64,000 nt of DNA. It comes from Cognatundibacterium squillarum (GTDB lineage: Bacteria; Pseudomonadota; Gammaproteobacteria; Burkholderiales; Burkholderiaceae_D). The DNA is taken from assembly GCF_014652435.1 (NCBI RefSeq), contig NZ_BMYU01000006.1, positions 1 through 64,000 on the forward strand, read 5' to 3'. A program made the translations under genes and the position numbers. The notes under the pieces are model-generated. The model did no database searches. It was not told where the DNA came from and saw only the letters and a list, made by a program, of their open reading frames with translations. Numbering within the stretch: the stretch's first letter is position 1; each line of letters starts with the position of its first letter. Below are positions 40,075 to 49,449 of the stretch, piece by piece.

Positions 40075-41112
40075 ATGAAAAAATCCCTCATCGCTCTGTC
40101 AGTTCTGGCAGCTGTTGCAGGTTCTGCACAAGCACAATCTTCCGTAACCGTCTACGGTGTTCTGGACATGGCATTCAATGCTGAACACAACGGTACTGGT
40201 GCCCCAGGTAACAAATTTGCAGTAGACAGCGGTATTCAATCCGGTTCCCGTCTGGGTTTCAAAGGTTCTGAAGACCTGGGTAACGGTCTGAAAGCTAACT
40301 TCAAACTGGAAATGGGCGTGAATGCTGACGAAGGCAAATCCGCTCAGGGTGGTCTGGCATTCGGCCGCGCAGCATGGGTAGGTCTGTCTGGTGACTTCGG
40401 TTCCGTACAAATCGGTCGTCAGAACAAACCGATTTTCGACGCAGTTGATGCAGTTGATCCGTTCAGCACCGGTATCATCGGTGGTAACGCAGGTTCTTCC
40501 ACTTCTGCAACTGGTCTGGGTAACTTGGTTTTCGCAACCAACCCACGTATCAACAACTCTATCAACTACTCTACTAACAACCTGTCCGGCTTCCAAGCTT
40601 CCGTTCAGTACGGTGCTGGTGAGCAAGCTGGTGACGCAGGTAAAGGCCGTGGTATGGGTCTGTCTGCTTCTTACACTGCAGGTCCTCTGTTCGTGACTGG
40701 TGCTTACCAGGCTGACAACGACACAGCAGCTGTTGTGAACGCAATCAAACACGCTTTCGTTGGCGGTACTTATGACTTCGGCGTAGCAAAAGGCGCACTG
40801 TCTTTCACTAAAGTACGTTCTGACAACAATGCAACTCAGTACAAACTGTGGAGCGTTGGCGCGACAGTTCCTGTCAGCGCAGCTGGTGCAATCATCGCTT
40901 CTTACTCTTATGTAACAAACGATGCTGTTAAAACAGACAACAACTCCGGTTACTTCGGTATCGGCTACACACACTCTCTGTCCAAGCGTACTAACCTGTA
41001 CACTTCCGCTTCCCGTCTGAAAAACGACAAGAACGTGAACGCAGGTGGCATCGCTTCCGGTAACGGCGCGACTGAGCTGCTGTACAACGTTGGTATCCGC
41101 CACATGTTCTGA
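40075..41112 (+). CDS. Major outer-membrane porin, second copy
   Basis: A 345-residue trimeric-type general porin. The signal peptide MKKSLIALSVLAAVAGSAQA is followed by QSSVTVYGVLDMAF, and the end is VGIRHMF with terminal Phe. The ATG at 40075 has GGAGA upstream. Codons are strikingly biased (CTG, GGT, GTT, TCC, AAC, CGT), the mark of a very highly expressed gene, and the gene ends in a UUCG-loop terminator. It is likely the main diffusion channel of the cell. Confidence 0.92.
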   Translation: MKKSLIALSVLAAVAGSAQAQSSVTVYGVLDMAFNAEHNGTGAPGNKFAVDSGIQSGSRLGFKGSEDLGNGLKANFKLEMGVNADEGKSAQGGLAFGRAAWVGLSGDFGSVQIGRQNKPIFDAVDAVDPFSTGIIGGNAGSSTSATGLGNLVFATNPRINNSINYSTNNLSGFQASVQYGAGEQAGDAGKGRGMGLSASYTAGPLFVTGAYQADNDTAAVVNAIKHAFVGGTYDFGVAKGALSFTKVRSDNNATQYKLWSVGATVPVSAAGAIIASYSYVTNDAVKTDNNSGYFGIGYTHSLSKRTNLYTSASRLKNDKNVNAGGIASGNGATELLYNVGIRHMF

Positions 41113-41137
41113 TTCTGAGTTTCTCAGAACACAGATC

Positions 41138-41169
41138 ACAAAAAGCACCTTCGGGTGCTTTTTGTTTTT
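41138..41169 (+). terminator. UUCG-loop terminator of the major porin
   Basis: A stem ACAAAAAGCACC / GGTGCTTTTTGT around TTCG, then TTTTT. Confidence 0.93.
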
Positions 41170-41222
41170 CCGGCGATGATGCATGTCAGTGGCGGGCTAC
41201 TTTGCCTGTATTTCGAGCCTGC

Positions 41223-41313
41223 TGTGCAAATATCGTCATTTGCGTTTTGCGGAGGCCCGGACTTTCTGCCGACGACCGCCGGATCGCTATGCAGAACACC
41301 GCATTTGCGCTGT
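41223..41313 (-). repeat. Dispersed intergenic repeat, copy 5
   Basis: On the - strand: AAATGCGGTGTTCTGCATAG, GATCCGGCGGTCGTCGGCAG, AAGTCCGGGCCTCCGC, ATGACGATATTTGCACA. It is nearly identical to copy 4 over much of its length. It lies between the convergent terminators of the porin and ruvB. Confidence 0.85.
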
Positions 41314-41333
41314 TTTCAGGCATTCCGGACATG

Positions 41334-41367
41334 AAAAAAGCCCGTTACGCTTGTCGGCGTAACGGGC
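41334..41367 (-). terminator. Terminator of the ruvCAB cluster
   Basis: A stem GCCCGTTACGC / GCGTAACGGGC; on the - strand it is followed by TTTTTT. Confidence 0.92.
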
Positions 41368-41397
41368 CTGAGTCACAGAAAGACAGTGTCTCTGGGT

Positions 41398-42444
41398 TCA
41401 GCGGCTATTATCAGGCATCGCAACGCCGAAATGCTGATACGCCATCGCTGTTGCCATGCGTCCGCGCGGCGTGCGTTGCAGATAGCCTTGCTGAATCAGA
41501 TAAGGCTCCAGCACGTCTTCTATCGTATCCCGTTCTTCACCGATGGCGGCCGCGACGTTATCCAGACCGACCGGCCCACCGCCGAATTTAAACAGAATTG
41601 CTTCCAGCAGTTTTCTGTCCATCAGATCAAAACCGACACCATCGACGTCCAGCATGCTCAGCGCGGCATCCGCCATCGCTTTGGTAATCGTGCCACTGCC
41701 TTTAACTTCTGCATAATCACGCACACGGCGCAGCAGGCGGTTGGCGATACGCGGTGTACCGCGTGAACGTTTAGCGATTTCCATTGCACCTTCCGGATCA
41801 ATCGGTGCATTCAGCAGGGTGGCGGAACGGCTGACGATGCGGCACAGCTCTTCTGCGGTATAAAACTCCAGACGGGCCACAATGCCGAAACGGTCGCGCA
41901 ACGGGTTAGTCAGCATACCAGCACGGGTAGTGGCACCTACCAGCGTGAAAGGTTGCAGATCGAGTTTAACCGAGCGCGCCGCCGGACCTTCACCGATCAT
42001 AATATCAATCTGATAATCTTCCATCGCCGGATACAGAATTTCTTCGACGACCGGTGACAAGCGGTGAATCTCATCGATGAACAGGACATCATGCGCTTCC
42101 AGATTGGTCAGCAGCGCGGCAAGATCACCGGCACGTTCCAGCACCGGCCCGGAAGTCTGGCGCAAATTGACGCCCATTTCCCGTGCGATGATGTGGGCTA
42201 ACGTGGTTTTACCCAGCCCCGGCGGTCCGAACAGCAAAGTGTGGTCGAGTGCTTCGCGGCGTTGTCGGGCGGCCTGAATAAAGATTTCCAGCTGACCACG
42301 GATTTTCTCCTGACCGACGTATTCATCCAGCTGCTTGGGACGTAATGCGCGTTCCAGCGCATCCTCGCCGCCGGGCAGATTCTGCGGCGTGATCAGACGC
42401 GGTTCGGAAAAGTCGATGCTCAGGTTATCGGTCTGGATGCTCAT
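41398..42444 (-). CDS. ruvB: Holliday junction helicase RuvB
   Basis: A 348-residue AAA+ motor that with RuvA drives branch migration. Walker [10 protein letters not shown] (about 68-76), Walker [10 protein letters not shown], the arginine-finger region and the C-terminal winged helix (TPRGR) are intact. It begins 14 nt after ruvA, so they share a transcript. Full length. Confidence 0.96.
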   Translation of the reverse strand: MSIQTDNLSIDFSEPRLITPQNLPGGEDALERALRPKQLDEYVGQEKIRGQLEIFIQAARQRREALDHTLLFGPPGLGKTTLAHIIAREMGVNLRQTSGPVLERAGDLAALLTNLEAHDVLFIDEIHRLSPVVEEILYPAMEDYQIDIMIGEGPAARSVKLDLQPFTLVGATTRAGMLTNPLRDRFGIVARLEFYTAEELCRIVSRSATLLNAPIDPEGAMEIAKRSRGTPRIANRLLRRVRDYAEVKGSGTITKAMADAALSMLDVDGVGFDLMDRKLLEAILFKFGGGPVGLDNVAAAIGEERDTIEDVLEPYLIQQGYLQRTPRGRMATAMAYQHFGVAMPDNSR

Positions 42445-42458
42445 GGCGCAATGGGAGT

Positions 42459-43040
42459 TCAGGATTTAGACAAGGCTTTCAGTGCCAGCTTGATGCCTTC
42501 AGAGACACCGACATCCGCCGCCACCGATTTGAGTGCTGCGCTGGCTTCTTTCTCAGAATAACCCAGCGCCAGCAGTGCATGCAGAATATCGCCGTGCGCC
42601 GCATTGCCACCGGCTGCGCTGACCGGCGTGAACAGATCTGCCCCCAGTTTGCCTTTCAGTTCCAGTAATAAGCGTTCGGCAGTTTTTTTGCCGATACCGG
42701 GAACGCGGGTCAGGCGACCGGCTTCCTGCAGACTGACGGCCTGCGCCAGATCTGCCGCCGACATGCCGGACAAAATTGCCAGTGCCGTGCGCGCACCAAC
42801 GCCGCTGATTTTGATCAGCTGGCGGAAAGTGGCACGTTCTTCGGCGGTGGCAAAGCCAAACAACACATGTGCATCTTCACGGATCGCCAGATGCGTCAGC
42901 AGCACCACTTTTTCGCCATTCGGTGGCAGATGGTAAAAGGTCGACATCGGAACATCGACTTCATAGCCCACGCCCTGACAATCGATCAGTAATTGTGGGG
43001 GATTTTTTTCGATGAGTGTTCCTGCAATGCGGCCTATCAT
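42459..43040 (-). CDS. ruvA: Holliday junction binding protein RuvA
   Basis: A 193-residue protein that binds four-way junctions as a tetramer and recruits RuvB. The N-terminal OB fold begins [15 protein letters not shown], a helix-hairpin-helix block reads [22 protein letters not shown], and the C-terminal three-helix domain ([16 protein letters not shown]) contacts RuvB. AAGG precedes the ATG. A consensus LexA box lies 14 nt upstream, so ruvAB can be induced apart from the upstream genes. Confidence 0.95.
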   Translation of the reverse strand: MIGRIAGTLIEKNPPQLLIDCQGVGYEVDVPMSTFYHLPPNGEKVVLLTHLAIREDAHVLFGFATAEERATFRQLIKISGVGARTALAILSGMSAADLAQAVSLQEAGRLTRVPGIGKKTAERLLLELKGKLGADLFTPVSAAGGNAAHGDILHALLALGYSEKEASAALKSVAADVGVSEGIKLALKALSKS

Positions 43041-43053
43041 GATCTGCCTTGTA

Positions 43054-43069
43054 CTGTATGAATGAACAG
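43054..43069. promoter_or_regulatory. LexA (SOS) box before ruvA
   Basis: CTGTATGAATGAACAG is an exact CTGT-N8-ACAG site, flanked by TA on one side and TG on the other. It lies 14-29 nt before the ruvA ATG in the ruvC-ruvA spacer. Confidence 0.8.
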
Positions 43070-43123
43070 TGATAGTAAACGATTCCGCGCTGCTTGACGA
43101 GAGATTCCGGCCGGCAAAATGTC

Positions 43124-43675
43124 TCAGCCGATCAGGCGGCCACCTTTAACGCGCAAGCCTTTGCGCGCCAGTTCCGGTGCGATCTGGCTCAGTGTTGCTA
43201 AGGTATCGCCGCTGTGTGCATGGCAGATCGCAACGCCAAGTGCGTCAGCGGCATCGCTGCCGGGTTTGCCGCTCAGACTCAGCAGGCGCTGCACCATGTC
43301 CTGCACCTGTGTTTTGTCTGCACGGCCTTTGCCGACCACGCCTTGTTTGACTTGCAGCGCGGTATATTCAGCTACGCTCAGATTAGCCGACACCAGTGCG
43401 CAAATTGCCGCACCGCGTGCCTGACCGAGTAGCAATGTGGATTGCGGATTGACGTTGACGAATACTTTTTCGATGGCGGCACAATCCGGCTGATACGTGC
43501 GAATGACTTCTCCGACACCTTGCAGAATGGTTTTCAGGCGCTCCGGCAGGCTGTCTTCTTTGGTCTGTATCGTACCCGATGCCACATAGCGCAAATGGTG
43601 GCCGGTTTTTTCAATCAGGCCGAAACCGGTGGTACGCAGGCCGGGATCTATGCCCAGTATCCTGATGGTGCTCAT
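43124..43675 (-). CDS. ruvC: Holliday junction resolvase RuvC
   Basis: A 183-residue endonuclease that cuts Holliday junctions as a dimer. The RNase H-like start [15 protein letters not shown] carries the first catalytic Asp; AAIEKVFV and the C-terminal [12 protein letters not shown] add the other acids. The start at 43675 matches family [10 protein letters not shown]; the longer frame is rejected. It follows purH by 103 nt and precedes ruvA with an 83-nt spacer holding the LexA box. Confidence 0.94.
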   Translation of the reverse strand: MSTIRILGIDPGLRTTGFGLIEKTGHHLRYVASGTIQTKEDSLPERLKTILQGVGEVIRTYQPDCAAIEKVFVNVNPQSTLLLGQARGAAICALVSANLSVAEYTALQVKQGVVGKGRADKTQVQDMVQRLLSLSGKPGSDAADALGVAICHAHSGDTLATLSQIAPELARKGLRVKGGRLIG

Positions 43676-43778
43676 GCAGACATCCTGAAAAGTAAAAGGC
43701 CAGTATAAGCGATTCAACGCAGATACTGGCCTGATAAGGACGGCGCAACGCTGTCAGCAGCGCTGCGCTGTGCCCGGA

Positions 43779-45344
43779 TTAGTGACGGAAATGACGTGTG
43801 CCGGTGAACACCATCACCACACCGCGTTCGTTAGCGGCATCGATTACTTCCTGATCGCGCATAGAACCACCAGGATGAATCACGCAGGTAGCGCCTGCAT
43901 CCACCACCACATCCAGACCGTCACGGAACGGGAAGAATGCGTCGGATGCCACAGCGGAGCCGGACAGCGTCAGGCCGGCATTCTGTGCTTTGATCGAAGC
44001 GATGCGTGCGGAGTCAATACGGCTCATCTGACCTGCGCCGACGCCCAATGTCATACCGTTGCCGCAGAACACGATTGCATTCGATTTCACGAATTTCGCG
44101 ACGCGCCATGCAAACATCATGTCCGCCATTTGTTGCGGAGTTGGCTGCAGGTTGGAAACGACACGCAGTTCTTCCGGCATCACGTTTTTGGAATCGGAAG
44201 ACTGCACCAACAAGCCGCCGCCGACACGTTTTACGTCATATGCGTTGATACCGTTGCCCAGCGGGATTTCCAGCAGGCGCACATTTTGTTTCGCGGCGAA
44301 GATCGCTTTCGCATCAGCGGTGAAGGACGGCGCGATCAGCACTTCCACGAATTGTTTGGCGACGGCTTCTGCCGCTTGTGCATCCAGTTCACAGTTGAAG
44401 GCGATGATGCCGCCGAAGGCGGAGGTCGGATCGGTCTGGAAGGCTTTGCTGTACGCATCCAGTGCGGAAACACCGGTCGCTACGCCGCAAGGATTGGCGT
44501 GTTTGATGATGACGCAGGCTTTGTCTGCGAATGATTTTACGCATTCCCATGCTGCATCTGCATCAGCGATATTGTTGTAAGACAGTTCTTTACCCTGCAG
44601 CTGTGTGTAGCTGGCCAGTGCGCCGGCAGCCGGTGCCAGATCGCGGTAGAACGCTGCGGACTGGTGCGGATTTTCACCGTAACGCATGTCCTGCACTTTA
44701 TCGAAATGCAGATTCAGTGTTTGCGGATAAGCGCTGCGGGTTGTGTGTTGCTTGTCTTCGCCCAGGCTGGTCAGGTAATTGGTGATCGCACCGTCGTATT
44801 GTGCGGTGTGCGCGAACACTTTTTTTGCCAGTGTGAAATTGGTTTCGTAGCTGACCTTGTTGCCATTCGCTTTCATTTCAGTCAGTACGCGGCTGTAATC
44901 GGCCGGATCGACAATCACAGTCACATCTTTGTGATTTTTAGCGGAAGAGCGCAGCATGGTCGGGCCGCCGATGTCGATGTTTTCAATCGCATCTTCCAGC
45001 GAGCATTCTGCTTTCGCCACGGTTTGCTGGAACGGATACAGATTCACCACCACCATGTCGATGGTCGGAATCTGGTGCTGTTCCAGGGCTGCCACGTGTT
45101 CCGGCAGATCACGGCGTGCCAGAATGCCGCCGTGCACTTTCGGATGCAGGGTTTTGACGCGGCCATCCAGCATTTCAGGGAAGCCGGTGTAATCCGCGAC
45201 TTCTGTCACTGGCAGGCCGTTGTCAGCCAGCAATTTTGCCGTACCGCCGGTAGAGAGCAGTTTGACACCGAGTGCAGACAATTCACGTGCAAATTCCAGA
45301 ACACCGGTTTTATCGGAGACGGAGATAAGAGCTTGTTTGATCAT
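43779..45344 (-). CDS. purH: Bifunctional AICAR transformylase / IMP cyclohydrolase
   Basis: A 521-residue enzyme for the last two steps of IMP synthesis. The N-terminal MGS-like cyclohydrolase domain ([36 protein letters not shown]) is followed by the transformylase domain with [15 protein letters not shown] and [10 protein letters not shown]. Full length. It lies after fis by 46 nt, in a cluster typical of this group of bacteria. Cytosolic. Confidence 0.96.
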   Translation of the reverse strand: MIKQALISVSDKTGVLEFARELSALGVKLLSTGGTAKLLADNGLPVTEVADYTGFPEMLDGRVKTLHPKVHGGILARRDLPEHVAALEQHQIPTIDMVVVNLYPFQQTVAKAECSLEDAIENIDIGGPTMLRSSAKNHKDVTVIVDPADYSRVLTEMKANGNKVSYETNFTLAKKVFAHTAQYDGAITNYLTSLGEDKQHTTRSAYPQTLNLHFDKVQDMRYGENPHQSAAFYRDLAPAAGALASYTQLQGKELSYNNIADADAAWECVKSFADKACVIIKHANPCGVATGVSALDAYSKAFQTDPTSAFGGIIAFNCELDAQAAEAVAKQFVEVLIAPSFTADAKAIFAAKQNVRLLEIPLGNGINAYDVKRVGGGLLVQSSDSKNVMPEELRVVSNLQPTPQQMADMMFAWRVAKFVKSNAIVFCGNGMTLGVGAGQMSRIDSARIASIKAQNAGLTLSGSAVASDAFFPFRDGLDVVVDAGATCVIHPGGSMRDQEVIDAANERGVVMVFTGTRHFRH

Positions 45345-45390
45345 GTTGACTATGAAAGGTTAAGAAAATCGGTGTCAGACTGCATCAGCC

Positions 45391-45624
45391 TTATAACAAA
45401 CCGTGCTGCTGCAGTTTTTTGCGCAGGGTGTTACGGTTAATACCCAACATATCTGCTGCCTGAGACTGGTTGCTGGCAGCGCGGCTCATGACCATTTCGA
45501 GCATGGGTTTTTCCACAGCATGCACCACCATATCGTAGATATTGGATGCAGGTTGCTCTCCCAGGTCGCGGAAATATTTTTCCAGGTTTTTATGGACGGC
45601 CTCTTGGATACTATCTTTGCTCAT
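45391..45624 (-). CDS. fis: DNA-binding protein Fis
   Basis: A 77-residue nucleoid-associated, Fis-family protein, shorter at the N-terminus than E. coli Fis (98). The C-terminal helix-turn-helix NQSQAADMLGINRNTLRKKL (52-71) is conserved. It is co-directional with dusB, as in many proteobacteria where dusB-fis is the growth-rate-regulated operon. The spacer of 90 nt to dusB has no terminator. Confidence 0.93.
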   Translation of the reverse strand: MSKDSIQEAVHKNLEKYFRDLGEQPASNIYDMVVHAVEKPMLEMVMSRAASNQSQAADMLGINRNTLRKKLQQHGLL

Positions 45625-45714
45625 GCTTTTGTTGATATTCAGTTCGTTTATGCCGTACAGCGTGTTGCAAAAAACAGAGAATGGCGTGCGCTTCTTCTGT
45701 CTGCATTGTTTGCA

Positions 45715-46725
45715 TCAGGCTGCCATTTGTTCTTCAAAGGGGCGGTATTGTAACCGCTCCCCGCTCATGCAATCAAAAAAATGACGCACAGCATTCAGTT
45801 GTTCCCCGCAATCGGTCAGCGTATTCATGTGCTGGCGGAAACTTTCACCGCCAACCAGATCCTGCACATACCAGCCTATGTGTTTGCGCGCAGTGCGCAC
45901 ACCCAGATATTCTCCGTAAAACGCATAGTGGGCTTGTAAATGGTGTTCCATTAAAGCTTTGACTTCACGGATTTCCGGCGGCGGCAAATGTTCGCCGGTC
46001 GCCAGAAAGTGCGCGATTTCGCGGAAAATCCACGGACGGCCCTGCGCGGCGCGGCCGATCATAATCGCATCAGCGCCGGTATAAGCGAGGACATCGCGGG
46101 CTTTTTCCGGTGTGGTGATATCGCCGTTAGCAACCACAGGAATACTGACCGCTGCTTTTACGGCGGCAATCGTGTCGTATTCGGCTTCGCCTTTGTAGCC
46201 GTCAGCCCGGGTGCGGCCGTGCAGCGTCAGCATTTGTATGCCGGCAGCTTCAGCCATTTTTGCGATGGTCAGTGCATTTTTATTCGCACGGTCCCAGCCG
46301 GTACGGAACTTCAGCGTGACCGGAATATCGACTGCGCGCACCACCGCATCCAGAATCTGGCCAACCAGCTGTTCATGTTGCAGCAGTGCGGAACCACACC
46401 ATGCGTTGCAGACTTTCTTCACCGGGCAACCCATGTTGATATCAATAATCTGGGCACCTTTGTCGGCGTTATAACGTGCGCAATCTGCCAGCATGACCGG
46501 ATCAGCACCGGCGATCTGTACTGCACGCGGTTCCATCTCGCCGTCATGGTTAAGGCGGCGCGAAGTTTTTTCGGTTTGCCACAAACGCGGATCAGATGCT
46601 GCCATTTCGGATACTGCATAACCGGCACCGAGTTCTTTACAGAGCTGACGGAAAGGACGGTCCGTGACACCTGCCATCGGTGCGACAAACAAATTATTGC
46701 GTAAGACGTGTGGACCGATCTGCAC
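45715..46725 (-). CDS. dusB: tRNA-dihydrouridine synthase B
   Basis: A 336-residue flavoenzyme that reduces uridines in the tRNA D-loop. The FMN barrel opens with NLFVAPMAGVTDRPFR; the catalytic cysteine lies in NMGCPVKKVCNAWCGSALL; NGDITTPEKA and GADAIMIGRAAQGRPW bind FMN phosphate. The start is GTG at 46725, giving MQIGPHVLRNN, which matches family N-termini; no strong ribosome site. First gene of the dusB-fis-purH-ruvCAB run. Confidence 0.93.
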   Translation of the reverse strand: MQIGPHVLRNNLFVAPMAGVTDRPFRQLCKELGAGYAVSEMAASDPRLWQTEKTSRRLNHDGEMEPRAVQIAGADPVMLADCARYNADKGAQIIDINMGCPVKKVCNAWCGSALLQHEQLVGQILDAVVRAVDIPVTLKFRTGWDRANKNALTIAKMAEAAGIQMLTLHGRTRADGYKGEAEYDTIAAVKAAVSIPVVANGDITTPEKARDVLAYTGADAIMIGRAAQGRPWIFREIAHFLATGEHLPPPEIREVKALMEHHLQAHYAFYGEYLGVRTARKHIGWYVQDLVGGESFRQHMNTLTDCGEQLNAVRHFFDCMSGERLQYRPFEEQMAA

Positions 46726-46833
46726 GATGAGTAGATGTAGGAAACAGATTGAAAAGGGACGCCATTGTACACGAGCTCTGCTTAAATAATAAGCAGGCTG
46801 GAAGCGAAAAATGTCAGGATATTTTGGCTGTAT

Positions 46834-46862
46834 GCCCTTGACAGAGTGCGTCTGACAAGGGC
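46834..46862 (-). terminator. Weak hairpin after the histidine phosphatase gene
   Basis: A 7-bp stem GCCCTTG/CAAGGGC just past the stop codon, without a clear T run. Confidence 0.35.
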
Positions 46863-46869
46863 TGCTGGA

Positions 46870-47526
46870 TCAGCGGTCGGGAGCCAGTTCATCCATCGCA
46901 TCGGCATCCAGATGCGCGATATCGCCCCATTGCATCAGTTGCAAGACATCGCCATGCAGCGTGAAGCGGTTGATACTGGCGTTATAAATGGTCACTTCGC
47001 GCGGTGCCGACAACGGCAGTTGCTTTGCTTCGCGGTAGGCACATTCGAGCACGCCGCCGTGCGCTACTACAGCGATTTTCTGACCGGCATGCCGTTTCGC
47101 GTAAAAACGCAGATTGCTGATCACGCGCGCGTGAAACTGACGCACGCTTTCGCCCTGACGTTCGCCGGGCGGGAACACAAAATCCGGGTCGCCGGATTTC
47201 CAGCTGATATAGGCTTCCGGATGTAAATGTGGCAAGTCGCTGTACAACTGGCCTTCAAACGCGCCAAAGCAGCGTTCGCGGAAACCGGCTTCCAGCCTTG
47301 TGCTGACACCCTGCAAGCGGGCGATTTCACCGGCAGTCTGAATCGCACGCTGCAAATCACTGGCGTACACCGCATCCAGTTTTTCATTCGACAAAGCATA
47401 GGCCAGCGCCTTCGCCTGACGGCGGCCTTCCGCATTCAGCGGAATATCGGTATGTCCCTGCAAGCGGCGTAACGCATTCCATGGTGTTTCGCCATGGCGT
47501 ATCAGCAGAATTTCAGTGCTTTCCAT
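46870..47526 (-). CDS. Histidine phosphatase (phosphoglycerate mutase-like)
   Basis: A 218-residue branch 1 histidine phosphatase. The catalytic motif LLIRHGETPWN (7-17) carries the phosphorylated His; the second His lies in VVAHGGVLEC. AcpA-type or GpmB/CobC-like activities are all possible, and the substrate cannot be assigned. It starts 1 nt after the dtd stop (TGAGATGG), so it is translationally coupled and third in the tyrS-dtd operon. Confidence 0.85.
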   Translation of the reverse strand: MESTEILLIRHGETPWNALRRLQGHTDIPLNAEGRRQAKALAYALSNEKLDAVYASDLQRAIQTAGEIARLQGVSTRLEAGFRERCFGAFEGQLYSDLPHLHPEAYISWKSGDPDFVFPPGERQGESVRQFHARVISNLRFYAKRHAGQKIAVVAHGGVLECAYREAKQLPLSAPREVTIYNASINRFTLHGDVLQLMQWGDIAHLDADAMDELAPDR

Positions 47527-47527
47527 C

Positions 47528-47980
47528 TCAGTTGCCGTTCTTACGTGTTTGCAGCCAGAAAGTTACCGGACCGTCATTGGTCAGCGACACTTTCATATCC
47601 GCGCCGAACTGACCACTGGCAACGACAGGATGCAGTTTGCGCGCCTGTTCCAATGCATAGTGGAATAAGCGACGCGCATCATCCGGTGCGGCTGCTGGTG
47701 TGAATGACGGACGGGTGCCGGAGTTTGTATCGGCAGCCAGTGTGAATTGCGGCACCAGCAACAAACCGCCGCCGGTATCTTTCAGGCTGCGGTTCATTTT
47801 GCCGGCCTCATCGCTAAACACGCGGTAACTGAGCAATTTGTTCAGTAACTGATCGGCTTCTTTCTCGGTATCGCCGCGCTCGGCGCACAGCAACACCAGC
47901 AAACCGGCATCAATCGCACCGATAGTCTGACCGTCAACCACGACACTGCCGTGGCTGACACGTTGTAACAGCGCGATCAT
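47528..47980 (-). CDS. dtd: D-aminoacyl-tRNA deacylase
   Basis: A 150-residue proofreading enzyme that removes D-amino acids (and Gly from tRNA-Ala) from tRNA. The N-terminal [17 protein letters not shown], the PQFTLAAD block (in E. coli SQFTLAAD; here Ser is Pro) and the Gly-cisPro motif NDGPVTFWL are seen. It overlaps the tyrS stop by 4 nt. The pairing with tyrS is logical, because D-Tyr-tRNA is a classic substrate. Confidence 0.94.
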   Translation of the reverse strand: MIALLQRVSHGSVVVDGQTIGAIDAGLLVLLCAERGDTEKEADQLLNKLLSYRVFSDEAGKMNRSLKDTGGGLLLVPQFTLAADTNSGTRPSFTPAAAPDDARRLFHYALEQARKLHPVVASGQFGADMKVSLTNDGPVTFWLQTRKNGN

Positions 47981-49233
47981 GCGGTCAGGGTCACGCGGGC
48001 GAACTTACGTCTGCCGACTTGCAGAACGAAAGTACCGGCTTCCAGCTTCAGACCTTTGTCAGAAATCACAGTGCCGTCGATACGTACACCGCCCTGATCA
48101 ATCATGCGGTTTGCCTCGGATGTGGATGCACACAGATTCGCCTGCTTCAGTAAATGACCGATACCGGCCGGTGCGCCGCTCAGTGTGACTTCGGCGATAT
48201 CGTCCGGAATACCGCCTTTGGAACGGGTAACGAAATCCTGCAGTGCAGATTCTGCCGCTGCCTGATCATGGAAGCGCGCAACGATTTCCTGTGCCAGTGC
48301 CACTTTGATATCGCGCGGATTCTGGCCTTCAGCCACTGCCTTGCGGAATGCGGCGATTTGTTCGATCGAGCAGAACGACAACAGGTCATAGTATTTCCAC
48401 ATCATTTCATCGGAAATACTCATGACTTTAGCGAACATGGTGTTTGCAGGTTCGGTGATCGCAATGTAATTGTTTTTCGACTTGGACATTTTTTCCACGC
48501 CGTCCAGACCTTCCAGCAAAGGCATGGTCAGAATACATTGCGGTTCCTGTCCGTAATCTTTCTGCAATTCACGACCGACCAGCAGATTGAATTTCTGGTC
48601 AGTACCGCCGAGTTCCAGATCGGATTTCAGTGCGACGGAATCGTAACCCTGCATCAGCGGATACAGGAATTCATGCACGGAAATCGGGGTGCCGGCTTTG
48701 AAGCGTTTTGTGAAATCATCACGCTCCATCATACGTGCCACGGTGTATTTGGAGGACAACTGAATCATGCCGCGTGCGCCGAGCGGATCGCACCATTCGG
48801 AGTTGTAGCGGATTTCAGTTTTTGCCGCATCCAGTACCAGACTGGCTTGCTTGAAGTAAGTCTGTGCGTTGGCTTCGATTTGTTCGCGTGTCAGTGGCGG
48901 ACGAGTCGCATTACGGCCGGACGGATCACCGATCATAGATGTGAAGTCGCCGATCAGGAAAATGACCGTGTGGCCGAGATCCTGCAACTGACGCATTTTG
49001 TTCAGTACCACGGTGTGGCCCAGATGCAGATCCGGTGCTGTGGGGTCCAGGCCTAATTTAATACGCAGCGGCACGCCGGTTTTTTCGCTGCGTGCCAGTT
49101 TTTGCGCAAATTCGGATTCGATGAGTAATTCGTCAACGCCACGCTTGGTGACGGCCAGCGCATGCTGAACAGCGTCAGACAATGGCAGCAGGGCGGATTC
49201 TTTGGAAGCAGATTGTTGATCAGAAGTTGTCAT
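47977..49233 (-). CDS. tyrS: Tyrosine-tRNA ligase
   Basis: A 418-residue class I synthetase of the TyrZ-like type. The HIGH-type motif reads HLGH (70-73), and KMSKS appears as [11 protein letters not shown] (about 245-255). A C-terminal S4 RNA-binding domain follows ([23 protein letters not shown]). First gene of an operon with dtd and the phosphatase. Divergent from the M23 peptidase gene; the 216-bp spacer shows a + strand TATAAT at 49350. Confidence 0.95.
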   Translation of the reverse strand: MTTSDQQSASKESALLPLSDAVQHALAVTKRGVDELLIESEFAQKLARSEKTGVPLRIKLGLDPTAPDLHLGHTVVLNKMRQLQDLGHTVIFLIGDFTSMIGDPSGRNATRPPLTREQIEANAQTYFKQASLVLDAAKTEIRYNSEWCDPLGARGMIQLSSKYTVARMMERDDFTKRFKAGTPISVHEFLYPLMQGYDSVALKSDLELGGTDQKFNLLVGRELQKDYGQEPQCILTMPLLEGLDGVEKMSKSKNNYIAITEPANTMFAKVMSISDEMMWKYYDLLSFCSIEQIAAFRKAVAEGQNPRDIKVALAQEIVARFHDQAAAESALQDFVTRSKGGIPDDIAEVTLSGAPAGIGHLLKQANLCASTSEANRMIDQGGVRIDGTVISDKGLKLEAGTFVLQVGRRKFARVTLTA

Positions 49234-49449
49234 AGTCTTACATCGTCTTTTTGTAACAGCACTGGTCAGAAAGCTTGATCTGCCTCCATAATCAGCACTT
49301 TGTCAGATTCGGGGTCGTTTTGTGTGGCCGGGAGCACATCAGCTTGCTTTATAATGCCGGTTCTCTGACCGGTGCATGACTGAGTACAGTTCCGTTGCCG
49401 GTATCCTGACCTTGTGTTTTTCGTTAAACAGTCAATTTTAACTTATTGC

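Noticed and set aside
41202-41591. Small open frame over repeat copy 5 and ruvB 3' end
   Set aside because: It translates the repeat and a terminator; similar short frames appear on other copies in different registers, so none is likely coding.
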